Assembly: GCA_965153455.1 (NCBI GenBank)
Contig: OZ234498.1
Location: forward strand, 496,001 to 560,000
DNA length: 64,000 nucleotides
Source: Sphagnum compactum
Lineage: Eukaryota > Bryophyta > Sphagnopsida > Sphagnales
Direction of reading: 5' to 3'
Shown here: piece after piece, positions 12,201 through 24,449 of the stretch
Layout of the letters: every line of letters begins with the position of its first letter
How positions within the stretch are numbered: the first letter of the stretch is position 1
The notes under the pieces: model-generated
The model's database searches: none
Told to the model about the DNA's origin: nothing
What the model saw: only the letters and a program-made list of their open reading frames with translations
Position numbers and translations under genes: made by a program

Positions 12201-13400
12201 CATATTGAGTGCAATGGGGATTACAGGTACATTGAAATATTTAGATCTACTTTCATATGGGGTTTTTAGTAAGGTGCATTTATCAAGAAAAGGTTAGGTG
12301 AGATAATGAACAAGGTGTTAAATTTGAAGGACACAAAGTATGACTGACTTGTTCATGTCTCCCATATTCAAGATTCTAATGGTAAGTAGTATAAAACAAA
12401 GTAAATCCAATAGTATGCAAAAAGAATGAATAAGAAAGGACAAAGGAGTTTTTTTATTGTGGCAAAAATATATGGATCTACTTTATTTGAAGATAAGCAA
12501 CAAAGATAAACTCCACCCTACGTTGTTGAAAATTAATTGTTATAAATGTGCACCTAAAATGCATGGCACATTTAAATGTGATAAATGTGCACTTAAACAA
12601 GTAATTAATTGATATAGATGTACACCTAAAATACATTTTCAAGGTGCAAGCACCCTAGGATGCACCCCAAAAAATCATTGCAAAGTTTATTATGGAAATT
12701 TTTCTAATGTATTTTTAAATGTTAAAAATTGAGCAAAAACACAAAAACTTTGAAATGATGTTAAAGTTGACATATTTTTCCATGTCCAAGTTAAAGGTGT
12801 CTTACGTTCAACCTTTTTGAACACCTTTATTTAATATTGGTCATGAAAAACATCCTTTTGGATATGTGATGAACTTTGAAAACTTTTAAATTTTTACTGC
12901 ACATAATAAGGAGTTATAAAGTCCATCACATATTTCATGTTTTTCAAACTTTTTACTCCTAAGTGTCATAACCCTTGAGACTATAACATGTCTCAAATTT
13001 GTGGAAAAACCTTCAATTCCATTGTAAGTAATGAATCCATAACATTTTTTTATGAACTGTGACCCCAAAATTGCCTAGGTTGCAAAGTGCATATTTCATT
13101 GAAAATTAATCTTTTTATGTAATTATTTGAAAATTAAAAGGAAAAAAAATAGTTTCACTTATTTGACTCCATTTTGTTGGTCCACTTTCCAACTTGCATG
13201 TGGGCTTTATGTAATAATATATATCCAACCTAGACAATTTTACCTTTGTGACATCCAAAAAGGTCCACTATAATATGTTTTTACCCTTCAAGCTTCAACA
13301 AATTTTTTATATAATAATGACATAAATACATTGGATTTTGATTCAATGCATTTAACATTTTTGAATCTTTCTCTTTCGATGCATACATGGGTTTAAACAA
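9287..13400. other. long AT-rich gene-free stretch
   Basis: About 4 kb with no convincing exon, RNA gene or terminal repeat. Open frames are short, overlap on both strands and are low in complexity. Probably old repeat sequence that can no longer be classified. Confidence 0.35.
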
Positions 13401-13924
13401 TTTTGTTTTACTACTAGGCAACACAAACAACTAGTTATTATTGGAAAGGACATTGACATTGGCACAATTTGTATGAACACATTCAAAGAAAATAAAACCA
13501 TTCAATGTCATTCCAAAACAAATTAAAAACCTCAAACTCCCCAATTTTAAATAAGACATTGCACACATGTCCACACACCTAACATCATGTGTACATGTGG
13601 AGAAATGGAACATTTCTCTTGTGCATCATCAAAAGACTCCTCATCATCAACACTAACCTCTATGTTCAAAAAAAACTTAATTTCCTGAAACTTACCCATG
13701 TTAAATCTAGAATCGTTATCTCTAGATGCCACGGACTTGTAATTAACCTCTTTTACAATAAAATGTAAAGCATCCTACTTCACTTGTTTAAGTATAAAGA
13801 AAGATGAAAGTGGATTAGGGGGGTAAGTTATCTATGATGAACCACATATAAGCCCATGGTTAAATTAGCACCAACAAAAAAAAAAGATGTTAACAACAAA
13901 AGATTTATGTTGAAGGACATTACA

Positions 13925-14248
13925 TCAATGAATGAAAATAAAACCTTGGTCTTTTTTTGCAAATATGTGACATACTTCTGAAGAAGGCTTGTTGAGGTTC
14001 AAACCAAGATTGTGTGCCACCTTAGGAGCAAATGGTTCCACTAAATGTGAAGGAAGTGAGTTTATGGATGGAATAACCACATAGTGCACCACATTGCCAA
14101 CATTTTGTTCCAATGCAAACAAATGTGTAATATATAAGGTTTTGTCCCCTACTAAACCAAACACATGACAACTTAATTCATGTGCAACCATGAAAGTTAA
14201 TGTAGCTACATCATAGAAATGTGCATGGTTTAGGAAATTTGTATCCAA
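13925..14248 (-). pseudogene. coding remnant of unknown family
   Basis: A 107-codon minus-strand frame has protein-like composition (VAHELSCHVFGLVGDKTL in the first half, HLVEPFAPKVAHNLGLNLN in the second). It lies downstream, on the same strand, of the remnant at 15167-15775. The two may be pieces of one decayed mobile-element ORF reading leftwards from about 16 kb. No domain is recognised and no start is convincing. Confidence 0.3.
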
Positions 14249-14511
14249 AAGTTAGGAATGTTCTACATTATTGAAGACAAGAACTAAAGAAGATTCAAGC
14301 ACAAACCTGTGCAAACGAGGAATCCAATATCCTTGATTGAGGAGGTGCACATGTCTCTAATAACATTTACATGAATGCAAGACTACAATTTTATGCACCC
14401 TTCCAACCTTCATGTGTGGTCTTCATGGGCAAAAGACCATTTAGAATGTGATTGTAAATTGCATCCAAGTCAATAGAAAACAAATTCCCAATAATGTTTT
14501 TGAGTGAAAGC

Positions 14512-14633
14512 AATAGGACCAAAACTCATCACAAAATTATTACACATTCAATCTAGTCTACTTGCTAGTCTACTTCTCAAGTGAACAAAAAATAGGACCA
14601 AAACTCATCACAAAATTATTACACATTCAATCT
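14512..14633. repeat. 43-bp exact direct repeat
   Basis: The 43 bases at 14512-14554, beginning AATAGGACCAAAACTCATC, recur unchanged at 14591-14633. The 36 bases between contain a small CTAGTCTACTTG repeat. This looks like a recent local duplication. Confidence 0.8.
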
Positions 14634-15166
14634 TTTTACTTGAATGATAAATAACAAGATATTTCTTCATTATTACACCTTAATGTTTTAGTTTTGCATT
14701 GTAAAAGAAGGTTTGAACACCATATTGACTAGTCAATTTCAAATGTACTTACTCCTTACTTTTATTATTCTAATTTTTTTGAAATTTTGTGGTTGATTTA
14801 CAATAAACCCAATTGAGGGCTCAATAGTTTCAAAATGAAATTTAAGTAAAATTTGAATATACTTTCTTATGTTTTTGTGAAAAACTACTTCTTTTTAAAC
14901 TTGGTATTCTTTCATCAACTTTTTTTTGTATACTTTACCATGTTTTCACCCTTTCAAACACACTATAAGGTGGCACTTGCATGCCATTCAAAACAACTAT
15001 GGACTACCATTCCTATTGGACAATAAACAATGATCATGTCCACATATAATTATATAGAAATACCATCCGTGCAATACTAGACCATGATCCCAACAATTTC
15101 ACATGTAAATAAACTAAGCAAAAAAATGTGTTTAGGATATGACAAATTTGTTTAAGGAAATTATAA

Positions 15167-15775
15167 TCAATTTTTTTCTCCAAAGTGTGAAAGTGACCTT
15201 ACATTCTTGAAGAACTCTATCAACTCTTTAGGGGTCAAATGTGGGGATTCAAAAGTCTCAACAACATCAAACATATGATATGGGATGATGTTCATCCCAT
15301 AATGCCCAAAATTACAAAACAATGGGTATTGTGTCATATGGGTGACATATGTTTGCTTGGAAACACTTGCAAGTGGAACCATTGTCTAAATAAGAACCCT
15401 TGTTTGCACAGAACTACCATGGGCACCAATAAAAAAGTTGTCTACATTTGTATCCGCCTCTTTGATTTTCCATCTTTTGCTTTTACATCCTTTAGGCCCA
15501 ACCATTGATACAAGAATTGCTTGGGCCAAGGTTACTTGTGAAATTATATACTTTCTTTACTCCAAATCATCATGGGGAAGAACTTTGAATAAGGCACCAC
15601 CAACATCGCTTATGGTTTGCTTAGCAATGTACTCGTTATGAAAAGATGCCTCATCATATGGGATTGTGCCTTTGGGCATATCCAAATACCAACCCCAACC
15701 CCCACAATGTTTTAAACCCCAATTTGCCTCAATTTTAGGTGTGTACTGGTGGCTAGTGGTGCACCAAACCTCCAC
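15167..15775 (-). pseudogene. decayed ORF, about 200 codons, one frame with two stops
   Basis: One minus-strand frame stays protein-like from 15775 down to 15167 and is broken only by a TAA just after codon 72 (near 15557) and a TAG near 15383. The translation contains GLKHCGGWGWYLDMPKGT, then SQVTLAQAILVSMVGPKG, then THMTQYPLFCNFGHYGMN. Such long coherence across stops implies descent from a real coding sequence. I do not recognise the family; an old transposon protein is the likeliest source given the surroundings. Confidence 0.45.
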
Positions 15776-16296
15776 GCCATAAAAAACTTTGGCTTGGACC
15801 TAAATGACTATTTGATTCAAGCACAAACTTGATGTACCTAGAAAAACAAAATGACAATTGAAATGAAAATGCATTTCCATGATCCATGTAATCAAAATAC
15901 ATAATGTGTGTAAAAGCGTTTTGGACAAAAGAATGTAGGTAAAGCAAATTCACGAAAGAAAAGTTCATTGAAATGAGTTATTTTCCATGTGTCCATATAA
16001 TCCCCCAAAGTCTCAAATGTTAAGTGTTTTTTCCAAAGGTTAAATGCATGTTATGGTCTATACAAAAAAATGTCATAGTTTGACAATTTTCAATACCTAT
16101 TTAAGTTTCATGCATCATGGTGGAAATTTGAAAAATAATTCATTAAAATTTTGTAATAGATGATGGTTTATGTTCCAATCTAGCATTATGTTGTGAAATC
16201 AATGCACATATGAATGATATAATAGTCCAACAAGGTGAAAACACAATCATAGGAACCAGGGGCGTGAAAAAAAAAATCCTTTTCTAAGCACTATAA

Positions 16297-17080
16297 GGCA
16301 AACTTTTCCTTGGGTGGTACCATTAGGAACATCACACCCCAAATTTTTGTGACCCATCCAACTTCAAGGCAACATAGGACTCACATAAAGAAAGCTTTTC
16401 ATTCCAAATTATTTATCAAAAGGTTACCCAAGTCATGTAAAATTCAAAACTTTAATTAAATTTACAAAAAATTGTGTGTTGATGTGGAAAATGAATGCAT
16501 AAGGAAAAAATTTCAAGAATGTCACACAAAGGATTTTTTTTTACTAGGAACCTAAAAGGAATCTAATTGTTGTAAATTTTCCTTGGATGTTAATTTTTGA
16601 AAATACTTCAAATGCCTTTTATAGATAATTGCTTGAATCAATTTTGATTTAGTTATAAATTTTTGACGTCAAGATTTTGAAACCATGAAAGGCCATTAAT
16701 GTCAAGAACACAAACAAGAATTATTTTCACCTTTTGTTGTTTTAATGATTAGTTTGGATCATTCCCTTGTGCATGTATTGAATAAACAAGAAAAAATATC
16801 TACTATGTAAATGTAAGGACATTTTTAAAAAAAAAGTCAGGAATTGGGTTAGGAATGGGTTAAGAATGGTTCATGAATCAAAATGTTAATGCATATTATA
16901 TGTTTGTGGGTGTTCATTTTTTTTATGAGTGTGTGCATAAGTGGGGAACACATAGCCCACCTAATCCAATCAAATAAATTAATGTATAAGTAGATGGAAT
17001 TTTATTTCTTAAATTGGGTCCAACTTTCTGTGATTTTGGTAAGGTGGTTCCTAGTGATGCCACCCAAGGAAAAGTTTGCC
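16297..17080. mobile_element. possible MITE bounded by a 38-bp inverted repeat
   Basis: GGCAAACTTTTCCTTGGGTGG at 16297 (continuing to about 16334) is inverted at about 17044-17080 as CCACCCAAGGAAAAGTTTGCC, with looser pairing further inward through the AGGAAC / GTTCCT words. The enclosed 784 bp carry no gene. No clear target-site duplication was found, so a nonautonomous DNA element is inferred from the inverted ends alone. Confidence 0.45.
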
Positions 17081-17086
17081 GCGCAC

Positions 17087-17100
17087 ATGACACGTGTCAT
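17087..17100. promoter_or_regulatory. 14-bp palindrome with G-box core
   Basis: ATGACACGTGTCAT is a perfect palindrome containing CACGTG, the core bound by plant bZIP and bHLH factors (G-box/ABRE type). No gene start was found nearby, so a regulatory role is unproven. It sits just outside the inverted repeat ending at 17080. Confidence 0.3.
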
Positions 17101-18124
17101 TTTTTCATTGACTTATAACTTAAAATTTTATATTTTGGACACCCAATTTAACATTACATGTGAGCTATAAATATGTTTTGACGAAAAATTGATTTTAATC
17201 ATATATATCATGCATTCATGCCTTCTATCACATAAATACAAACAACTTTTGCATGTTTAAACCAAATGTGCTGAAATTGGTTATATAAACAATTTTCATT
17301 GGTTCAAATGTTTTTGCCCTTGTAATCAGCAATGTTAAAATCCTTTCCAATTTTCAGAAGGAATGGTGCACATTTGGTAGAAAAAAGGACATTTGAAAAA
17401 AATAAGGATTCTCCATTCTCAAGGTTTGAGAATACAAAAATATTTTTGATATGTGTCAAACTTTGAACATATAAACTCTCCAATTAATGGAAAATATTCC
17501 AAATTTTTTTATGATAGTCCAAATTATTATGTTTCTTTTGTAGTCTTTCAAACCTTGTGATCTTTCAAACATACAAAAATGTAATTTAAGGAGTGTCCAC
17601 TCACTTGAGTGGCTCCTATGACTGTGTTTTTACCCAACAAAGTATTATTTTGATTTTATAGAACCTTATCACATTTATGTAATTTCGACAAATGGATTAA
17701 GAAAAACTATATTTTCCTTGAAATTCTACACATACATAAAAGAAACCATTAGGAACAATCTTTCCCATCAAAGTTTCCAATTTTTCTTAAAGTTGTGGAA
17801 TTTATATCGTATGATTTAAAATGTTCATTATACATTATGGTATGATAATGTTGATGATTATGTATTTTGAGGTTGAAAAATCTTCTTCCATTGAAGATTA
17901 TCACTACAACAACAGGGGGCTATTTTGCGATCCAAATATCATCGCAAACAACAAAGAAAGAAATTTCCAAAAGCCCGTTGTTGCGAACCATAATTCCTCG
18001 CAAACTCTTAACCTTTTGCAATACCATAACATTCGCACCCGTACCATCGCAAGTCCTTCACAACTCCCGAACTTGATAAAATCGCAAAACTTTTTCGATT
18101 ATAACTGCTTCTATACATTGTTTG

Positions 18125-18545
18125 CGATTAACACTACATCGGAAACTATTTGCAACAAACCCATCACCGCAACGACTTAGCGAATCGATTCAAAAGTCTA
18201 TCGATTTTCGATATAAAATTTGACGCAAACATTTCGGGATTCTCAAAATGCCGCTAAAAGTTTACGATTAACATTACATCGGAAACTATTTGCAGCAAAC
18301 CCATCACTGCAACGACTTAGCGCATCGACTCAAAAGTCCATCGGTTTCCGATATAAGATCTAACGCAAACATTTCGGGATTCTCAAAATGCCGTTAAAAG
18401 TTTGCAATTAACATTACATCGGAAACTATTTGCAACAAACCCATCACCGCAACGACTTAGCGAATCGATTCAAAAGTCTATCTGTTTCCGATGTAAGATC
18501 TAACGCAAACATTTTGGGATTCTCAAAATGCCGCTAAAAGTTTGC
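18125..18545. repeat. 140-bp tandem repeat in the CACTA subterminal region, three copies
   Basis: Anchor words recur exactly 140 bp apart: the CRATTAACAYTACATCGG block at 18125, 18265 and 18405, and the CCGYTAAAAG block at 18251, 18391 and 18531. Copies differ by only a few substitutions. Each contains several CGCAAA-type words, so the array multiplies presumed transposase sites. Confidence 0.85.
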
Positions 18546-18775
18546 GAAATCTATGATTTCGCAAACCTATTCAAGAATGATTTTACCCGTAAGAGTGTAG
18601 CGATGTCTGTGACATGGTATATTTGGTCTTTTGGCTTTTGCAGTGTTGCGAAGAATTATGACTCGCAAATGGTTTTGAGATCCACTGTGTATCGCAAAAG
18701 CATGGCACTGTATTCTTATTTTGGAAGCAGGGTTTATATTCATTTGGAGTCACTTTGGAAGGCAAAAAAAAATAT

Positions 18776-19440
18776 CTATATCAAAATTTCAAAATTTACA
18801 CCCTGGAGGATTTCTGCACCATCAACTTGCAACCGCAACAAATGTGTAAACTGTAAGTGTGGAGGTACACACTTGGCAACATCTGGAATTGATGTTTGAG
18901 ATCCAGCTGTGTATGAACAACCTGCTCCATTCACCTCTACTTCAGCTTCCTTCTCTAGCTTTGCAGTACAGGATGTAGGACTGCACATTGACTGTAAAGC
19001 ATCAGATTGGCTGCACTCTCTTCTGTACTTGAGTGTCATGTTTGAAAGTTCATAGTTTTCAAAAACTGCAACTGGAACACTCTGCAGCCAAAGCCACATT
19101 CTGAATTAGCCTTGTGTCCACATTTCCTATTGACCAGCCAAACAATGAAACAAGTATCCTGCATGAGCATGGCACTTAGATAATAGAAAATAACACCAAC
19201 TCTCCCAAACATCAGGTAGAAAAGCATAATTACTCTTGAAGCCAAGTGCTCTCAAAAGGAGTTGTCACACACCATCGGTCATCACAAACTGAGGTATGTA
19301 TGTAAGTAATCAGTAAAAGAAACAGGTATCTTTTATTTGACTTCTGAGAAAACAGGCTAAGAGAAGCTTACCTCCATCACCCATCCAACATATTTCACAT
19401 TGTTGACATGCTGATTCATGTCCAAATCACCACGTTTTGG
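18776..19440 (-). pseudogene. FATB: acyl-ACP thioesterase (FATB-like) fragment, last exons, inside the CACTA element
   Basis: Two exons read leftwards. Exon A (19372-19440, 69 nt) follows a TTTTCTTCGCAG acceptor, ends before GTAAGC, and encodes the hallmark thioesterase segment GDLDMNQHVNNVKYVGW with the catalytic Asn/His motif (N-x-H-V-N-N). Exon B starts at 19081 after GGCTGCAG and continues in frame with SVPVAVFENYELSNMTLKYR, RECSQSDALQSM and, near its end, HLLRLQVDGAEI, all FATB C-terminal features. It runs into a stop at 18776 in place of the usual GRTEWRPK-type end. The family releases free fatty acids from acyl carrier protein in plastids. I found no upstream exons (transit peptide, hot-dog N-half), so this is a captured 3' piece and not a working gene. 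Both exons are open, which suggests recent capture. Confidence 0.8.
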
Positions 19441-20778
19441 CTGCGAAGAAAATTAGAACAAAGAAAAAAAAAACAAGTAGCGAACAATATGAACAAACTA
19501 AAGATGTTTGAAACAAAGCAGGTGACTCCTGATTTGACAAAAAACTTGAACCCTTTTTTTTTGTCCAAGGGCCAGAATCAATCTCATCTCTGGACCTTGG
19601 ACAAGTCGTCAAGATCACCAACTCTGTTGCACCCACCAAAAATGCCACAGTACACATACAGAACACACCAATGTCGATAGCAGTTTGTTGCTGAAACTGA
19701 TTTCAAAAGATCTAATTCAAGTAAGGAAAAAGGTATATAGGCTATTCAGAATTCTCATTCCCAAGTAAGGGTAAAAGACCATCATTCACCCTTTTGATAG
19801 GATGAGGACATGGGTAATATATATGTGTTTTTTGTTCAATGTTTATCATCTAAGTATATGTGGGTAAGTATCAAAATTCTCCAAATTCTCAAACATATTT
19901 GAGAGGTTTGTGAAGAAATTTGAAAAAATTAGGGTGAGAATTTTGTTCTTCTTTTGGTAATAATACAAATAACTAATTCTCAAAAGGTTCTCAAGAAAGG
20001 CCCTTCCCCTATACAAAAATCAGGTGTATTTCATGTAGTGTAACACCCTTAGAGCAAGGAGTTTCAGAAGTAAGTGCCAGCCGATTACACTATGAAAGAT
20101 CTTGAAGGTTTTTACAATGGGGGGACAACAAACCCCCCCCCTCCCCCCAAAAACAATGATTCTAAAATTTCACTACTCTCAAGAGGCCCAAAGTCAATTT
20201 GGAATATAAGAGTTTTTGTATAGTTTCCCAATTGGGGGACAAGAACGGCCAGTTTCAACATAATAGGGCATCAAACACGTAATTGGGAATGAAATTTTTA
20301 CAAAGGGAAATAACTAGGACCCTAACTAGTTTTTTCCACCAATTTTGGTGATAAACTGAGTTTCATCATGTTTTTCTTTTTTTCCTGAGCACCTCTACTA
20401 CTGCTACATATATTTTCACTACTCCTCCCTGTACAAGTACTATAACTAGCCACCTAGTTACCATGCTGAATACTCACTGGTTCATTGATGTCCTGACGAC
20501 TTCTCATACCTTACCTTAGGGTCAGTTTCGTCATTAAACAATCCTTGAAATAGTGAAACATGTTTAATGAAAATACGAATTTGAGATATTGAAAACCATC
20601 ACATAATTTTATCAGAAGATGAAATTTGAGTAATTTCATTCTTCCTATGACAACTAATCAATTTACTTTGTAAAATCGTGTCATAGTTTCCAACTTTGTA
20701 ATGAACAAGTAAGGTGTTCCCTGGGGGTTGAATAGAAATAAGTGCCCTTGTTCTTGGAAGGGGGTATCAAGCCAAGTA
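19441..20778. other. CACTA interior, no further exon identified
   Basis: Upstream FATB exons would be expected here on the minus strand, but I could not find the segments that normally precede the PKRGDLDMNQ exon. A C-rich run (CCCCCCCCTCCCCCC) occurs near 20133. Otherwise the sequence is AT-rich noncoding. Confidence 0.3.
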
Positions 20779-21354
20779 AAAAACATCATGCATAATTGGA
20801 CCACGAATAATATGTTCAACAAGAACAATATGTCAAGCACTTCAGGTACTTGATAATTATTCAGGTTGTTCTAAATCGAATTGTCATAGTAATCATGTAT
20901 TATTGAAACAAAAATATTGTTTCATGCACTCAAGTGCATGATTATTATTTTTGTTTAAAAAGGTACCTACCTAAATAAGCAATTATACTGCTCATGTGAA
21001 AAATAATAATGTCTAATGTCTCAATTATTATTTATGTTGAAACATTGACAAAATTATGATGTTCTAAAAAACATTATACATAATTGGATCATGAATAATA
21101 TGTCAAACAAGAACAATATGTCAAGCACTTCAGGTACTTGATAATTATTCAGGTTGTTCTAAATCGAATTGTCATAATAATCATGTATTATTGAAACAAA
21201 AATATTGTTTCATGCACTTCAGGTGCATGATTATTATTTTTGTTTAAAAAGGTACCTACCTAAATAAGCAATTATACTACTCATGTGAAAAATAATAATG
21301 TCTAATGTCTCAATTATTATTTATGTTGAAACATCGACAAAATTATGATGTTCT
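20779..21354. repeat. 288-bp tandem duplication inside the CACTA element
   Basis: The segment at about 20779-21066 is repeated at 21067-21354 with very few differences, from ACATCATGCATAATTGG to AAATTATGATGTTCT. Each copy contains two short inverted repeats: AAGCACTTCAGGTACTT-like, and TCATGCACTYAGTGCATGA-like with a CAGG variant in copy 2. Confidence 0.85.
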
Positions 21355-24300
21355 GGTATAGTTTTCAAGTAGGTAAAGAAGCATCCCAGAGAGGAAGAAA
21401 ATATTTTGCTCAGTAGTGTACCTGAGGAGAATGCACCAGTAGATGCTGCAAGCTTTGAAAGAGAGGCAGATCGCAATGCCGATGACCATATTCACAACCT
21501 TCACCAGAAGCCCCAATTCCTCGCTGTGCACCTGACAAAATCCACAACAACAATGGCATTCAGCATGTCAACCAAGAATACAACCACATCCAAAACAAAC
21601 AAAATTCTGTGAATAGTTATGGAAAACTAGTGCTATCAATGATCAGAACTTCTGCCACCAATCACCAAGACAAACACATCCAAGGATCAAGACCGGTGAT
21701 ATACCCAGTCACCTCTAAAGTACAGAAAAAGCTCAATGACATATATGGGTCACAACACAAAGTGTACCTGACTTGTGTCCTCACCAACAAGGTAAGAAAG
21801 CTGCATGCATCAGGAGGAAAGATGATGGATTTCTGTCTTGTAATCATCATCAGTCTTTTCATTTACTCTTTCTGCTATTCAAAAGGCTATCTATCTATCT
21901 CTCTTCAAGACCCAGTTGCCAAGTTAACACTTTCACATCATTTGCATGTTGAGTTCAAGACCTGCATATTTTCAAACAATAATAATTTGGTGATATCAGC
22001 AAGACAACAAATTGGCTGTGAATTCAGATCTGCACTGAATACAAATACATCTGGACTACGCTCCTGCTGCACCATACTGTAAGCTCTCTTGAGAGAAGAC
22101 AATGGCAAGCAGCAAGAATTCTGATGTTGCACACATATCAGATGAGATGGTGGGAGTTTACTCTTGAATAATCAACTGAGAAAGAGCCATTTCCATGTGA
22201 CGCAAATCCTCCTTTCTCCAAAATCCAGTTGAATTGCAGCGCTTGTCCTTTCCTGGTAAAGATGCCCAGACACAAACACCTTAGTCATGTGCTCATGAAA
22301 AAAAAAGAAAAATAGCCATACCATATAAGAAAGGGAGGGGATCCAGAATAAGATGAGTAACCATTAGTGACTTGGCACAGTAGTGGTCCAAGTCTTACCA
22401 CACCATGCTCCAAATGTATTCAGTGCTCTATACAGTTTCAAACGTTCATACTCTTTGGTATGCACATCAAGGATGCACCATATCTTAAGGTAGATGAAAG
22501 ACATTGGTCCTCCAAGGTAGTTCTATGTTGGTATTACTAAGGGAGAGATTGCTATACCCATGAGCCTCCTTAAGCCCAAAGCAAATGGAGCGGAAGTAGC
22601 CCGCAAGGAAAGAGACATACATAGTTTTCTCTAATCTTTTGGGCAGTAAACCCTGAAGCCCCAAGAATTTCCCAAATTCCATGTCAGAATAAAACTTGCA
22701 GCACAAGGGGAAAATTTATAGACTGCAGAGGCTACTTTACATTCCCATGACGAAGTATAGATGGCAAATATGGTAAGAGAAGTCTGACAGAGAACCTTGG
22801 GGAAAAGGCCATGTACTCATCATAGATAAGGGGCACAACTCACTAGGCCAACCTCATAAAATACATACCCTACCAAACATGTGCAGGCAAGATAAACCCT
22901 AAAACCTCCATCACGTGAGATGCCACCCTTGTCACGGAGATAAGATAGGAGGCGATCGACTTTCGTGATACAGCGTCCATGATGAGAGGTGCTCACAAAG
23001 TGTCAACCACCACCTTCCTCATGAATAGGCCCGACATGCTGCCATGACTTCATCAGCACCCAATCTGGGGTGGAAATATGTATATAAAAACCAGGCCAAC
23101 AAATGTACACAAAATATGTGTCCTGAGTTTTTGTTGCATTCTAGAAGCAGCAGGGAGACTCAGTCCTAACGTAGGGTAGCGCCCAAGAGACTGGCTGGAC
23201 AGTTGACAGTCGATGCACAATGCGAGAGAAAGAAGGTACCGCAAATTCTAAGCTGCAATCCAAACATTCACATTCACATAAACAAGGTTCATGGGGCACC
23301 ACCACATTAGGGTCAGTGTTCAGGGTACCGATTTGTTCACAACAACAGAACACAAAGTAAGAGCTATTGAAGTTTGTGGAACCAAACAATATTTTCCTTC
23401 ACATCATCAACGAGGCAGAGAGGTGTCTGGCACAGGATCATAAGAATCCAAAAAACTTGGGATTATAGCAGCAGTCTGCACGGTAGCCGGAGGACATCGG
23501 TTCACAGGGTGCACGAAGAATAGTTACAAAGATTCTGGAAAGCGACACTATTTGCCACTTTTTTCCAGTCCACGTGAGTTAGAACCACAAAGTTGAATAA
23601 GGCATCAGTGTTGAACACCGCAATAAGAAGAGGCAGATAGAAGACAACACCTCATCATGCAGGTGGGTAAAGTCATCAAGGAGCTCCTTCAAGTTAGCAA
23701 ACAAGGAGCAGTTGGAAAGCAAGGGATGGAGAGGGACTAAGAAAAAAATGGAAAAAGAAAAAGCGAAAAGCCGGAGGAGACGAAGAAGATGAGTGCTTCA
23801 GGTTTGGATCGTAAAGCTCTACGCCCCCAGATCGTGGTCCTCGTCCTCCTCCTGGTGCAAAAGCAAATGCCGTCTTGCAAGCCGGGAGAGACGATTCTCA
23901 ACCTTTGGCTATAAGTAACTCTTGTTAAGTCCGTCCTTAACTCTAGTCAAACCTGCACTTGCTTAGGTACCTATTTTCTTTCGACGCATGAGAGAAGCCC
24001 GAGCAGATCAACTCCCTTGAAGTAGGTTTTATTTAAATTTCGATTACTTTTAATTTGTTTTAATTTAAATTTAAAAAATTGGTTGGTTTATCTAACTCCT
24101 TGTCGATATCCTTTTACAGTAGGAAAACAATTTGAAATCTACCTCCACACGGTTCTTATTTTTTTATAAATTTTTTGTGACGTTGTCATACTGGCATTCA
24201 TCTACAAGGAGATTTAGCCACGTTTGGTATAGACAAGCTATTAAATTTATTAAAATCTTTTTATTCCCTGGTTATCATAGTCCATTTAGGTTCTTCAGGT

Positions 24301-24449
24301 GTCCAACTTTTCATGAATATAACCAATAGGATGCTGCCACACCCCGTGGGGGGTTTTTGACCAGGGGTGTCTAGTTCTAAGAGCCTCCGGTCCCCTTCTT
24401 CCTATTTTTATAACTAGTTTGAACCCTGTGCCTAATGCACAGGTGTGTT
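21355..24449. other. CACTA interior of unknown origin, partly GC-richer
   Basis: This 3-kb segment has a higher GC content than its surroundings, especially 22.9-23.9 kb, and may be captured host DNA. Minus-strand frames such as 22485-22706 and 23141-23389 read as plausible protein, but I cannot match them to a family. A TATATAAAA sequence lies near 23083 on the plus strand. No transposase motif was found. Confidence 0.3.

Noticed and set aside
17821-18180. 119-codon plus-strand ORF
   Set aside because: It spans the left CACTA terminus and subterminal repeats; the start lies outside the element and the composition follows the CGCAAA words.
21609-22082. 157-codon plus-strand ORF inside the CACTA element
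   Set aside because: Low-complexity Ser/Thr/Asn composition, no domain, and no match to a CACTA transposase.
22485-22706. Minus-strand ORF considered as a possible peroxin or other captured exon
   Set aside because: It looks protein-like, but I could not establish any family; naming it would be a guess.
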